A DNA stretch of 64,000 nucleotides from JBDSLU01 sp963844435 (GCA_963844435.1 CAWJOG010000004.1:124001-188000); one strand, 5' to 3'. Numbered from the stretch's first letter, positions 21,540-31,728 are shown. Notes: a model not told the origin generated them from the sequence alone. Numbers and translations are program-made.

Positions 21540-22440
21540 GCCCCTGAGTGCGGAATCGGTCCCTCGACCCTGGGCGCATGCGTCGGCGCCGGCGGTGCGA
21601 CGGCGGCGTCCTTCGACGGCGGCCTGGCCCACCAGACGCGAGCTCGCGGACGCCCGCCGGCAGGCTGCTGGTCCGGTACAGTGCTCGACGATCACCGACA
21701 CGCGCCGGTTGCGCGGCTCCCAGTTCGAGTAGGTGTCCGTCACCGCATAAGGCCGCGAATCGTGTGGCCTTCGATGACGATGGAGTTCCTCAGCTCGCCG
21801 AGCTCGCGCGCGATCAGCTGCAGCACCTTCTCGGTGCCGGCGGCGAGCGCGGCGCTGCCGCTGGCGAAGAAACGTCTGCGACTCGGCGTCGGCCAGCTCG
21901 ATGCGCAACCCGTCGCGCGTCACCTGGATTTCCATCTGCCGGCCGAGGGAGCGCGGGTCCGGCGACTCGGCGAGCCGCTGCTTGATGCGCCTGTCGGTCT
22001 CCTCGAGCGCGGCGCGCTCGCTTTCGGCCATCCCGTTGCCGGTGCACCTCGAGGTCGAGGTCCGTCATCGCTTCGAGGTCGAACGGGCCGACGCCGCCCA
22101 TGATGATCACGCGCGCGGGGTCGGTGAAGAAGTCGACCGCGTGGTGGTTGGCGAGGAACTTCGAGACGCGCAAGAAGATCGCGGACGACTGCGGATCGTC
22201 GCCATGCGCCTCGAGCGCCATCACGCCCGACCGCTGCGTGAGGCGGAACGTCTGGTACATCATCCCGAGCAGCTCGAGATGGTCCTGCTTGCCCGGGCCG
22301 TCCTTGAAGAAGTCGCCGAAGCACCCGATGAGGCGCTTCAGCAGCGGGCAGCGGCGAGATGATGATGAGGGCGCCCAGCGCCGCGCCGGCATGCGACGGA
22401 AAGCTCCCTGGACCCCACCGGGTCCGTTGACCTGGCAATC
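21540..22440 (-). pseudogene. Fused remnant of flagellar stator genes motA and motB
   Basis: Read on the minus strand, a MotA middle part (GAALGALIII, then LLKRLIGCFGDFF, GMMYQTFRLTQRSGVMALEA and FLANHHAVDFFTDPARVIIM) ends at DLDLEVHRQ. It runs directly into the middle of MotB (QMEIQVTRDGLRIELADAES, then ASGSAALAAGTEKVLQLIAR, VIEGHT, YAVTDTYSNWE). The MotA start, the MotA C-terminal half with the whole MotB membrane segment, and the MotB block between NWE and RNRRVSVIV are all missing. There are also several frameshifts. MotA/MotB normally form the proton channel of the flagellar motor; this copy cannot. The missing blocks show real deletion, not just sequencing indels. Confidence 0.85.
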
Positions 22441-22522
22441 GACGGGCCGTGGCCGAACTTGAAGGTGGACGGGGTGACCGGCGGGTCGAAACCCCGCCGG
22501 CGGCATGCGATGCGGCTCGCTG

Positions 22523-23552
22523 CTAGCGTGCGGCCAGCGTGCGCTCGCCCTGGCGGGCCCAGACGCGCACGAGGTCGGGGTCGAGCGCGGTACCGGCGAG
22601 GGCGGTCAGGGCGGCCGGTCCCGGCCAGGCCGGAACGCTCCGCCTCGCCGGTCGCGATGCGATCGACCGCGCAGGCGACGGCAATCAGCCGGGCGCCCAT
22701 CGGGATCGCGAGGCCGCTCAGGCCGCGTGGATGCCCGCCACCGTCGAAGCGCTCGTGGCAGGCCCGGACGACCGCCGCCGCTTGAGCCAGCCCCGGCATC
22801 GACGACAGCAGCTCGAACACGACGTCGGGGTGACGCAGCGCCAGCACGCGATCGAGGCCGGTGAGCGTGTCGGCCGGCTGCCGCAGCGGCTGCGGCAGCA
22901 ACGCGAGCCCGAGCTCGTGCAGCGTCGCGGCCTGGCGGACCACGTGGCAGGCCGCAGCGTCCATGCCGATCGCCGTGGCCAGCTCCAGCGCGATCACGCG
23001 TGTGCGCGCGGCGTGGCCGGCCGCACCGGGCAAGCGGCGATCGAGGAAGGCCGTGAAGGCCGACGTCAGGCCCGCTTCGGTGCACGGCTCGCTGTGGCAG
23101 GCGTCCCGCACCAGCGTGGCCTGGGAGAACACCGAGCGCTCGAGCTCGCGATAGCGGGCGCGATCGTCGGGCGTGGCGTCGCGCCATTCGAGGGCGCGGT
23201 GCACCGCGCTCATGACCGAGCCGCGCGTCAGCGGCGCTTCGATCTCTTCCACCGCACCACGGCGCCCACGGAACCCGCGCGCCGTTTCGCCGCTCGGCCG
23301 CACCACGATCACCGGCAAGTCGGCGTCGCGCGACTGGAGGGCGTGCGCCAGGTGGGCCGGCGTCCACGCATCCATCGCCCCGGACACGATGGCGACGTCC
23401 GCTTCCTCTTCCTGCGCCAGCGCCAGCGCCTCGTCGGGCGCGCTGACCGGCAGGCACTCCAACCCGGCGCCCTCGATCCAGCGCGCGACGGCGTGCTGGA
23501 GCCAGGGGTCCGATTCGACGACGAGCACCTGGTGGGAGGCGAAGGGACGCAT
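22523..23552 (-). CDS. Degenerate receiver plus degenerate HD-GYP protein (one frameshift)
   Basis: Two-domain protein of about 342 residues. The N-terminal receiver-like domain has lost its chemistry: the acidic pocket is VVESD, the phospho-aspartate position is serine (VAIVSGAMD), and the lysine region reads IEAPL. The second domain follows the HD-GYP layout but has altered metal-site residues. LHD is LHELG, HHE is CHERFDGGGHP, and GYP is GHP. It is therefore probably not a cyclic-di-GMP hydrolase and may act as a binding protein. One frameshift near 22615 shifts the last about 30 residues, which continue as LTALAGTALDPDLV to a TAG. It is beside motility remnants. Confidence 0.75.
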
Positions 23553-23634
23553 GGAACTCGATCCGGAAATCGGCGCAATCGCCGGCGGCTGCAACTTTCG
23601 TCCCGCGCCGCCGCGGATTGGGCGCGACGGGGCG

Positions 23635-24529
23635 TCAGACACTGTCGACGACCAAGGTCGGGTCGAGCGTCGCCGGGGTGACGGCGAGGCCCGGGGTCGT
23701 GCTGGCCTGCACGGTGGCGATGCCGAGCGCGAGCGCCCGGATCGCGGCGTCGAGCGAGGTGAGGTCGGCGGCCCCGGCGCGAACCGCATCGGCCAGGACC
23801 GACACCAGAGGCGGCCCACCCGGCCCGTCGAGACGCCACGATGCCTCGGTCAGCTCGACGAACCCGCTGTAGCGCGGGCTCGGCCCGGTGACCAGCACTT
23901 GGTTCACATCATTTTCCAGGCGTACACGTCCGTGCGCAAAGATTAGATCGAATTGGAAGAGTGACGTAGCTCTTCCGTCCTCCAGAGACGAACGCGTCGA
24001 CGCCGTTGGCGAAGCGGATGTGCACGCGGCCGCCGAAGTCGCGCCGGGCTGGCCGCCGCGTCGGCGTGCGGCCACAACCCGAAACGGCGCGTCCGCCACG
24101 GACCCGTCTGGCCACCGTCTGCACCTCCTCCCACGGCCCGCACCTGCTGTCGAGGATGAGGTGGCCGCTGAACGGCACGTGGACGCGCTCGAGCGCCCAG
24201 TGCCGTCTCGTTCCCGGCGGCCCGACGCGCAGATCCTGCGCCCGCGGGTGGTTGACGACCACGCTGGCGCCAGCCTGCCTCGGCTGCGCGCATATCGTGC
24301 GCCGAGGCCACCGACGTCGCGAACGCCCTCTGGCCGGCAGGCTCCAGTCCGCCCCGAACGCGGCCAGGCGATCGGGATTGGTGTCTGCGCCTCCCGACAG
24401 TAGAATGTGCGGATGAGACACATACCACCCGGCGTGTGTATGTGGCTTGGTCCGCAGCGGATCGCGCTCGAGCGCCGACCCGATGCGGCCCGTGCCGATG
24501 ATGGCGGCACGCAGGGGGCCCGCGGACAT
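23635..24529 (-). pseudogene. Gfo/Idh/MocA-type oxidoreductase remnant
   Basis: Starts with a good NAD-binding N-terminus (LRAAIIGTGRIGSALERDP) and ends with a typical C-terminal stretch (SPRYSGFVELTEASWRLDGP). In between the frame changes several times: FATSVASAHDM lies in one frame, SVVVNHPRAQDLRVG and FSGHLILDSRCGP in another, and FDLIFAHGRVRLENDVNQVL in a third. The segment between GHLILD and EEVQTVARRV appears shortened. The gene is in the direction of the other sugar-modification genes. Enzymes of this family act on sugars or inositol, and in motility clusters often make flagellin-glycan precursors. Confidence 0.7.
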
Positions 24530-24636
24530 GGGATCCGTGGTGGCTCCGGTCGGGAGTGCAGCAGCCGCGGCGACCCTGTCCTTGCCTTGGAAAACGGTTC
24601 GAGCGCACGATTCCAGCCGCAGCTGCGTCGCCACTG

Positions 24637-27073
24637 ATGCGCTGTCTCCATGTCATCGACGCGCTGCGCCCGTCGCCGATCACGGCGGCGCTGGCCGCGT
24701 TGCTCGGCACGCGCGTGCGTGCGGCCGGTGAGAGCGACGTGCACGACGTGCTCGCCTTCTGCGGCGGCACCGCCGACGACGCGCTGCGCAGCCGGGCGCG
24801 GCGGATCTTCGTGGCCGGCGCCGGCATCGATGCCGCCGCCGTCGTCCACGCCCGCGACTACCACGTGATCCACGCCGTCGACGCCTCGGCGGCCCACCGC
24901 ATCGCGCCGCTCATCCTCGGCTCGTCGGCGACACCCCTGGTCTACAGCGGCCGCGCCCTGGTCCTGCCGGGCGGACCGACCTTCGGGCGCGCCGCCGACG
25001 AGAGCCTCGCCGCCGCCGCCGACCTCACAATCCTCGAAGCGTCCGCCGAGGGCACCGACGCCCGCACCGACCTCGGCAGCCGCATGGTCCGCCTGGATCT
25101 CGCGCGCTCCGGGCTGCTGCCGGCCGACGGCACCGCGGTGTCGCTCGACACGCTGCCGCCCGAGTGCGTCCTCGGTCCTGCGCGAGTGGCTGGCGTGCCT
25201 GGCCCGGGCGGCCGCGGCATGAACGTGCCCGCGACCACCGCCGGCTTCCCCTTCGATCTCTATCGCGCGATCGGCGACGACCGCTACGTGACGCCGGGCG
25301 AGCTGCCGCCGGAATCGGGCGACGCCGGCCGCGCGTTGTGGGAAATCTACGATCGCCACTTCAGCCGCTTCACCGGCGCCGGTCTCGATCCCGCGTTCGC
25401 CCGCTTCGTCCGTGCCGACGTGCCGTTCGGCCTGCCGCGCTTCCCCGCCGGATCGCCCGTCGTCGTCGCCGGCGGCGGCCCCGGCCTCGATGCCGCCGCG
25501 GCGGATCTTCGCGCGGTACGCGGCCGCGTGCTCGTCGTCACCGATCCGACCGGCGCGGCCGCGCTCCAACGTCATGCCCTCACGCCGGATCTCGTCCTCG
25601 TCGACCGCCAGCCGGGTGGACGCGAGGACGCGCCGCTCAGCGAGTCGCTGCTGCTCGGGAGCCGCGCCGCGCTGTTGATCGAGCCGTCGGCGCCGCTCGC
25701 CGCCTTCGAGCGCGGCGCCGGACTCCGCCGGCTGGCGCGGGATCTGCCGTCGTGGGGCGTGTGGCCGGCGACCGCGGTGGCCGTGGCCCTGCGCGGCGGC
25801 GCCACGCGCCTGATCACGCTCGGCCTCGATGGGACCACCGACACCGACGAGCGCGCGCGCACCGATGCCTTGCTGTCGGCGCTCGCGCTCCACTCGGGCG
25901 CCGACTGCCTCGAGGTCGGGCCGCAGTCGGGCCGCGCCGGCTGGTGGCCGGTGTCGTGGCCGAACGTCGTGCCGACCGATGCGTCCGGCAGCGCCGCGCT
26001 GTCGTGGCACGACCTCGGCGGCACGTCGCTGCTGCGGGCCGAGGCCGAACGCGACCTCCTCTTTCTGGCGCCCCTGCTGCCGCACGCGCGCGAGGCCCTG
26101 GCGCTCGCCCGCCGCGCCCGCGCCGGCGAGGCGGTGGGCAGCCGCGACCTGTGCCGCGCCATCGAGATGCTGCTCGTGTGGGGCGCCGATCCGAGCATCC
26201 GCTGGACGCTGCAGCGCGCGCTCGGCCTGACCTTCCTGCCCCGCCTGTGGCGGACGGGCGTGTCGATGGCGTCACCGCCGCGGCTGTGGCGTCCGCTCGT
26301 CCTGGCGCTGCACGAGCTCGTCGAGCAGGCGGATCGCTTCGAGTCGCGACTGACGACGCTGGCCCACGCCGCGCCGCGCGACGCGACGGTGTCGACTCCC
26401 TCGGACTCCGAGCCGCACGCCATCGAGCGCCGCCGGCCGGTGCGGGTCGAGACCGAGCGCGTCAGCGTCGTCATCCCGGTGCTCGACGATCATCCGCACC
26501 TCGAAGACGCGATCGCGAGCCTGGCCGAGCAGACCTACGGCGAAGTCGAGATCCTGATCGTGCACGACACCGCGCGCACGCCGCGCTGCGAGCCGCTGCG
26601 GGCCCTGCCGCTCTCGAACGTACGGGTGCTGCGTGCATCCCGGGCCGTACGTCGAGGCGCTGAACGCCGGCCTCGAGGCAGCCACCGGCGCCTTCATCGT
26701 GATCCATGGCGCCGACGATCGGTCGCATCCGCAGCGGCTGGCCCGCCAGGTCGCCTACCTCAATGCACACCCCGAGATTGGCGTGCTCGCGAGCGCGACC
26801 GGCACCCTGGACACGAAGCTCGCCGTCCGCCACGACGACAGAGCCGACGACCCGCCGTCCTGGACGCCTGAAGCCATCGAGGTACGGCTGCGCAGCGGCC
26901 CGTGCTTCGATCATGGATCGGCGATCGCGCGTCGCGCCGACGTCCGCGAGGCGGGCGGCTTTCGGCTCCGCGCCGGCTCCCCGCCCGATCACGATCTCTG
27001 GCTGCGCCTGATGCCCCAGGTGCGTTTCGCCAAGCTGCCGACCCGCCTCTACCTGCGCCGGCCGCGCGGCTAG
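24637..27073 (+). CDS. Maf/MptE-like (DUF115) protein fused to a GT2 glycosyltransferase (one frameshift)
   Basis: About 812 residues after joining. The N-terminal about 190 residues look like a Rossmann glycosyltransferase-type domain (MRCLHVIDALRPSPITAALA, VIHAVDASAAHRIAPLIL). The middle resembles the MptE-like domain of Maf motility-accessory proteins (VVVAGGGPGLDAAAADLRAV, PDLVLVDRQPGG). The C-terminal part is a GT2 domain (VSVVIPVLDDHPHLEDAIAS, ALNAGLEAATGAFIVIHGAD, DHDLWLRLM). Maf proteins transfer nonulosonic acids to flagellin, which fits the motility setting. The frame breaks near 26632 between VRVLR and GPYVEALNAG with nothing missing. The stop lies 4 bp from the stop of convergent nadE. 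Confidence 0.65.
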
Positions 27074-27077
27074 TCCT

Positions 27078-28715
27078 TCAGCGCTGCCAGTCGGCGCGCG
27101 CGACGGGCATCCGCCAGCCCGTGCCGAACGCGCGCTCGGTGATGCGCAGGCCGGGAGCGGCCTGACGGCGCTTGAACTCCGCCGTCCGCACCAGCCGCAG
27201 CACCCGTGTCACGGTCGCCGCGTCGAAGCCGGCGGCGACGATCTCGGACTGCGACTGGTAGCGCTCGATGTGCCGCTCGAGGATCGCGTCGAGGACGTCG
27301 TAGGGCGGCAGCGAATCCTGATCCGTCTGGTTCGGCCGCAGTTCCGCCGACGGGGCCTTCGTCAGGATGTCCGATGGAATCACCTCGCCGGCGCGGTTGA
27401 CCCACGCGCACACGTCGTAGACGCGCGTCTTCGGCAGATCGGCGATCACCGCGAGCCCGCCCGACATGTCGCCGTAGAGGGTGCAGTAACCGACTGCCAG
27501 CTCCGACTTGTTGCCTGTCGTCAGCAGGAGGGCGCCGAACTTGTTCGAGAGCGCCATCAGCAGGTTGCCCCGCGCGCGCGCCTGGATGTTCTCCTCGGTG
27601 ACGTCGGGGGCGCGGCCGGCGAAGGCGCCAGCCAGCGTCGACTCGAACGCGCGCATGACGTTCGCGATCGGCAGCGTCAGCGTGCGGATGCCGAGGCGCC
27701 CGGCCAGCGCCAGCGAATCGTCGACGCTGCCCTGGCTGGAGAACGGCGACGGCATCAGCACGCCGAGGACGTGATCGCGGCCGAGCGCTTCCGCCGCGAT
27801 GACGGCGGTCAGCGCCGAGTCGACGCCGCCGGACAGCCCGAGCAGCACGTCGCGGAAGCCGCACTTGCGTGCGTAGTCGGCGGTGCCGAGCACGAGCGCG
27901 CGGAAGATCTCTTCTTCCCCGGCGACGTCCGGCGACACGGTGTCGGCAGCCGGTGCGTCGAGATCGACGACCACCACGGCTTCAGCGAACGCCGGCGCCC
28001 GCGCCACGACGCGACCATCCGGGTCGAGGACGACGCTGCGGCCGTCGAAGATCAGATCGTCGTTGCCGCCGGCCTGGTTCACGTAGACGACGTGGACGCC
28101 GTGGCTGCGGGCCAGCACGCCGAGCATCTCCTCGCGCACCGCCTGCTTGCCGGCCGAGAAGGGCGACGCGGACAGGTTGATCAGGACGCCGGCGCCGAGG
28201 CCCTCGACCGCGTCGATCGGATCGGCCAGGTAGCGCGGCCGCTGCCAGAAGTCGCGGTCGTTCCACACGTCCTCGCAGACGCTGACCGCGGCACGCACCC
28301 CGGCCACGTCGAGCGCCTCGAGGCCGGGCCCCGGCTCGAAGTAGCGATCCTCGTCGAACACGTCGTAGGTCGGCAGCAGGCTCTTGACGAACACGCGATC
28401 GACGACGCCGTCACGCAGCAGCGCGGCGGCGTTCGACAGCGGCCGTCCCGCGTGCGACGGGTTCTCAATCGGCAGGCCGACGAGGACCGGCGCCGTCCCG
28501 GCGAGATCGCGCGCCAGTTGTCCGGCGATCTCGCGGGTGCGGGCGATGAAGGCGGGCTCGAGCAGCAGGTCGCGGGCGGGATAGCCGGTCAGCGCCATCT
28601 CCGACGTGACGAACAGGTCGGCCGGCGGCGCGCCGGTCACGGCCGCCCGGATCCGCTCGGCGTTGCCGCTCAGGTCGCCGACGGTCGGATTGATCTGCAC
28701 GAGCCCGATGCGCAT
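27078..28715 (-). CDS. nadE: Glutamine-dependent NAD+ synthetase
   Basis: Converts nicotinic acid adenine dinucleotide to NAD+ using glutamine and ATP. Of 545 residues, the N-terminal nitrilase-type amidase carries the catalytic triad in SEMALTGYP, VKSLLPTYD and VCEDVWND. The C-terminal synthetase has the PP-loop LSGGVDSALTA and MPSPFSSQGSVDDSL. The gene is full length and intact, as expected for an essential enzyme, although its neighbours on both sides are decayed. It is convergent with the Maf/GT2 gene. Confidence 0.96.
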   Translation of the reverse strand: MRIGLVQINPTVGDLSGNAERIRAAVTGAPPADLFVTSEMALTGYPARDLLLEPAFIARTREIAGQLARDLAGTAPVLVGLPIENPSHAGRPLSNAAALLRDGVVDRVFVKSLLPTYDVFDEDRYFEPGPGLEALDVAGVRAAVSVCEDVWNDRDFWQRPRYLADPIDAVEGLGAGVLINLSASPFSAGKQAVREEMLGVLARSHGVHVVYVNQAGGNDDLIFDGRSVVLDPDGRVVARAPAFAEAVVVVDLDAPAADTVSPDVAGEEEIFRALVLGTADYARKCGFRDVLLGLSGGVDSALTAVIAAEALGRDHVLGVLMPSPFSSQGSVDDSLALAGRLGIRTLTLPIANVMRAFESTLAGAFAGRAPDVTEENIQARARGNLLMALSNKFGALLLTTGNKSELAVGYCTLYGDMSGGLAVIADLPKTRVYDVCAWVNRAGEVIPSDILTKAPSAELRPNQTDQDSLPPYDVLDAILERHIERYQSQSEIVAAGFDAATVTRVLRLVRTAEFKRRQAAPGLRITERAFGTGWRMPVARADWQR

Positions 28716-28749
28716 ACGGAGATGCTATCAGGCCGCCCCGGACGAGGAC

Positions 28750-28890
28750 TCAGCGCGAGGCGCCGGCGGGCGCTTCCGCGGTGCTCGTCGCGGTGTTGAG
28801 GATGACGAGGTCGACGCGGCAGTTCTCCGCCCGCGCCGTCGCGGACGCGTTGGGCACGCGCGGAGGTCGACCCGTCCAGGCGGGTCACCG
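28750..28890 (-). pseudogene. 3' remnant of an OmpA/MotB-type protein
   Basis: Too short for a gene call, but the minus strand reads VPNASATARAENCRVDLVIL and then to a TGA at 28750. This matches the C-terminal end of OmpA/MotB peptidoglycan-binding domains (pattern PNxTxxGRAxNRRVELVI). No upstream part exists: the sequence abuts the stop of the cytidylyltransferase gene. It is probably the end of a second stator or OmpA gene lost by deletion. Confidence 0.6.
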
Positions 28891-28893
28891 GGA

Positions 28894-29628
28894 TCATGCG
28901 ACGCCGGCCCAGCCCGCGGATCGATCGGCCAGCGCGATGACCTGGCCGAGGGGCAGGAGCGCCGCGTCGCCGGCCTGGTCGACGAGGCTGCGCACGAACT
29001 GGAGATCCTGGCGGGTGTCGACGGTGAGCCGCAGCGACGGGCGGCGCAGTTCGAACGGCGCCGGTGTGCCGCACACCGCGAAGCGATCGACCGACTGCCG
29101 GATGAACGGCGTGACGTGCTCGCGTTCGTACGGCGTCGAGGCCAGCTCGCCGGCCTCGCGCAGCACCTCGACCCGCATCGCCTCGCAGGCCGCGCCGACC
29201 GGAAGACCTTCCTCGATCGCGTAGTCGGCGCCGCCGTCGAGCACGCGCAGCAGCCGCGCCGGACCGTCGAAGTCCACGAACGGGTTGTCGGCGGTGGCGC
29301 GGATCACGTACGGGCCGGTCCAGCCGTCCAGCGCGCCAACGAAGCGGCCGAGCACGTCGTCGACCGGGCCGCGGGTCACGGCGACACCGGCGGCGTGGGC
29401 TTCGGCAACGACGGCTTCGTCCTCGGGCCGGGTCGTCGTGGCGACCAGCACTTCCCCGACGCGCGCGGCGAGGAGGCGCTCGATGCACTGCGCCAGCAGC
29501 GATCGACCGCCGAGCGTCGCCAGCACCTTGCCGGGCAGGCGGCTCGATCCCATGCGGGCCTGGAGGATGACCAGGGCGTCGTGACGGGCAACAGTGGACG
29601 GGCGGGCACCTCTGGACGGGCTGATCAT
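28894..29628 (-). CDS. SpsF-like cytidylyltransferase
   Basis: Nucleotidyltransferase of 244 residues in the SpsF/NeuA-like family, which activates acidic or deoxy sugars as CMP/CDP derivatives. Motifs: VILQARMGSSRLPGKVL (nucleotide loop), GVAVTRGPVDDVLGRF, YVIRATADNPFVDFDG and LRLTVDTRQDLQFVRSLV. Intact. The ATG at 29628 overlaps the stop of the upstream ATP-grasp gene remnant by ATGA, so an ancestral operon with sugar-modifying genes is still visible. It probably served surface-polysaccharide or flagellin glycan synthesis. Confidence 0.85.
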   Translation of the reverse strand: MISPSRGARPSTVARHDALVILQARMGSSRLPGKVLATLGGRSLLAQCIERLLAARVGEVLVATTTRPEDEAVVAEAHAAGVAVTRGPVDDVLGRFVGALDGWTGPYVIRATADNPFVDFDGPARLLRVLDGGADYAIEEGLPVGAACEAMRVEVLREAGELASTPYEREHVTPFIRQSVDRFAVCGTPAPFELRRPSLRLTVDTRQDLQFVRSLVDQAGDAALLPLGQVIALADRSAGWAGVA

Positions 29629-30005
29629 GGCTTCCCCTTTCCCGCCTCGATATGCACACAACGTTCCAGTGCCAGTTGGGCAGGCTCCAGGGACAGCGAC
29701 GCCTCGAAACTCGACATCCACAGGTCACCCCGGAAGCTGCCGATGGCCGGCGCCACATGGCGTCCGAGGGCCAGATCCACGAGCTTTGCCGGGAAATCGG
29801 CGCCAGCCGCGATGGTCAGCGGGATGCCCCCGGAGAAGCGCGGGTTGATCTCGAACACCTTGGGCGAACCGTCGACCATCCGACACTGGAGTTCACCGGA
29901 CCGGCAAACCTGGATGGCGGCGCCGATCCGTCGCGATCCCGCGGCGGCGCCGAACGCATGCGCGGCGTCGCCGTCGGCGACCGGCCGCGGCCGGATCGAG
30001 CGTTC
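29625..30005 (-). pseudogene. ATP-grasp enzyme, C-terminal remnant
   Basis: The frame encodes the end of a CarB-like ATP-grasp protein: GELQCRMVDGSPKVFEINPR (metal-binding EINPRF), FSGGIPLTIAAGADFPAKLV and WMSSFEASLSLEP. The N-terminal about 200 residues that bind ATP are missing. The sequence continues upstream without a stop into a DegT aminotransferase fragment, so a deletion has joined two genes. ATP-grasp genes next to SpsF-like genes are usual in glycan clusters. Confidence 0.7.
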
Positions 30006-30290
30006 GGCGATGCCGAGATCGAGGTCGGCCAGCACCGGCGTGCCGCCGGCGTAGGTGATCAGCGCAGTCGTCGGGCAGAGGTGTACGGGGTCGTGACGAC
30101 TTCGCGCCCCCCTCGACGCCGGCGGCGAGGAGCGAGAGGTGCAGGGCGCCGGTGTAGGCGACGCCGCCGCCTCGAACGCCTTGACCTTGGGTCCGGTGGT
30201 CAGCCGGCGGATGCAGACCTCGAGCACGGCTCGCATCTCGGCATCGCCGATGTCCGGCGGCGCGAACGAGACGACGAGTTCCGTGGCTGG
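30005..30290 (-). pseudogene. DegT/DnrJ/EryC1 aminotransferase, N-terminal remnant
   Basis: The minus strand reads VVSFAPPDIGDAEMRAVLEV then RRLTTGPKVKAFEAAA and, after short out-of-frame stretches, TALITYAGGTPVLADLDLG. This is the N-terminal quarter of a PLP-dependent sugar aminotransferase. The lysine-bearing core and C-terminal domain are absent, and the frame runs on into the ATP-grasp remnant. The start is unclear because the NHL-like gene upstream runs into it with no visible stop. Confidence 0.65.
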
Positions 30291-30299
30291 CCTCAACAC

Positions 30300-31233
30300 G
30301 CCTCCCTGCGTGACCGGACCTCCGCCGTCACGATCGGTGAGCACCGGCAGCGCGAACGCGCCCAGGCTCTGACGGATGGCCGCACGCACCGCGCCCACCC
30401 GCGCGATCCCCCCGAGCTTGAACGCCGCTGCCATCGCCGCGCGATCGCGGACGCCGGCGTGGGCTTTCCGTGCCGGCCGACCGAGCGCCACCGGCCAGCT
30501 CAAGCTCCACAGCCGCGCGGCCGCGTCCGCGTCGCCGGCTGCGAGACTGGCGGTGCCGAGAGCCGTCTCGATGGCCGCGAGCGGCGCAGCCAGCATGTCG
30601 CTCCGGACCTTGTGGCGGAAGTGGTGATGGGCGGCGGCCAGCATCGGACGCGACGCGGTCGACAGCCAGGCGTCGAACGACGGGAGCAGCGCGGCGGCGA
30701 GATCGATCGGCGTGCGGCTGCCATCGGCGCCGACCACGACGAGCAGCGGATCGGCCCACTCGAGACGCACCGGCGCGTCCAGCCGCGGATCGCCGCCGAC
30801 GCGGAAGAACGGCCAGCCGGCGCGCGCGTCGCGCCACTCCGTGGCGATCTTCGGTCGATCCGGCCGGCGCGCCGATGAGGGCGACCAGCTGTCCTTCGGG
30901 CTCGAAGATCTGTACGCGATTGTTGCCGCGATCGGCGACCGCCACGAGCGCGATCCCTTCGACGTGGGCATCCTCGCCTTCGAAGCGCGGCGACACGACG
31001 ATCACGTGCGACGGCTGATCGAACTGACCAGGCCCCGCGCCCGCTTCGCCGAACACTTCACACAGTCCGCCGCTCGCGTCGATGACCGCAATCTGGTCCG
31101 TCTCGGGGCAGCACGCGAAGCTCCGGCCGTGCGGAACCGCGGGCGCGGGCGCCAGACGGGGCGCGCGTCTTGCGGTGAGGCGTGCCTCGGAACCTGTCGT
31201 GACGAGAGCGAGAGCCTGTGCCATTGCGTTCAT
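30300..31233 (-). CDS. NHL-repeat-like protein (frameshifted, 3' end uncertain)
   Basis: Start ATG at 31233. The first about 120 residues contain beta-propeller-type NHL units (GPGQFDQPSHVIVV, LVAVADRGNNRVQIFEPEGQ LVALIG as two adjacent pieces). A frameshift near 30870 then leads into an alpha-helical C-terminal part (LLPSFDAWLSTASRPMLAAA, LGTASLAAGDADAAARLWSL). NHL propellers bind proteins or sugars. No signal peptide is evident. No stop is seen before the degT remnant, so the true C-terminus may have been lost. Confidence 0.5.
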
Positions 31234-31480
31234 CCCTGTGTCCGTGCCGTCCGGCCGGTCGACAGCGCTTGTCGTTGCGGCGTCCTCGACTTGGTGGGTT
31301 TCTACGCGAAACTGCGTTGACCCGCCCGGAAACGCCCGGCCTGGACGTAACTACAGCAAGACCGATGCCCGGACCGGCCGGCTGGTAGGGTGTCAGCGAC
31401 TTACAGAGATTGGGGTGCGGGCGGGACCAAGGTCGGTGGCTCGCACCACAGCTTTACCCGCGCCGCCCACGTGCCGGCGC

Positions 31481-31564
31481 TGCCGCGCGCCCAGCGCGGC
31501 GAGTAGCAGCCGGCACATTCCAAGGGCCGCCCGCGGTTACTGAGGGAAACGGGCGCCAACAATC
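31481..31564 (+). repeat. Composite intergenic repeat, copy B
   Basis: CCGCGC-GCCCA-GCGCGG hairpin (31483-31499), then GAGTAGCAG and CCAAGGGCCG. After that comes an imperfect stem around the loop C-TGAG-G and the tail GCCAACAATC. Same order of elements as copy A (20881-20967) and copy C (40181-40266), with about a quarter of positions changed. Confidence 0.75.
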
Positions 31565-31568
31565 GACG

Positions 31569-31690
31569 ATCAACGCAGGCTGTCGATCACCGCGCGAAGC
31601 GCGGCGTCAGCGGCGCGACGTCGTACTCGAGGGTGTCGGCGACCGTGATCCAGTCGCCGGCGCGCCGGCCTGTTCGACCGCCGCGGCTGA
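31569..31690 (-). pseudogene. Unidentified 3' coding tail
   Basis: On the minus strand two overlapping frames read GDWITVADTLEYDVAPLTPRF and then AVIDSLR to a stop at about 31570. This looks like the end of a protein with one frameshift. No upstream part remains, because the plus-strand Gfo/Idh/MocA gene starts at 31729. I do not recognise the family. Confidence 0.3.
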
Positions 31691-31728
31691 CGTTGCTGGT
31701 GGGCGGCCGCGCGATATGCTGCACCGCG

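Larger units (their letters stand above)
31234..31728. other. Gene-free stretch of about 500 bp
   Basis: Between the NHL-like gene and the Gfo/Idh/MocA gene I see no complete gene. It holds one copy of the composite intergenic repeat (31481-31564) and a short minus-strand coding tail (31569-31690). The A+T-richer stretch around 31290-31320 may contain promoters for the divergent genes, but no clear -35/-10 pair is visible. Confidence 0.5.
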
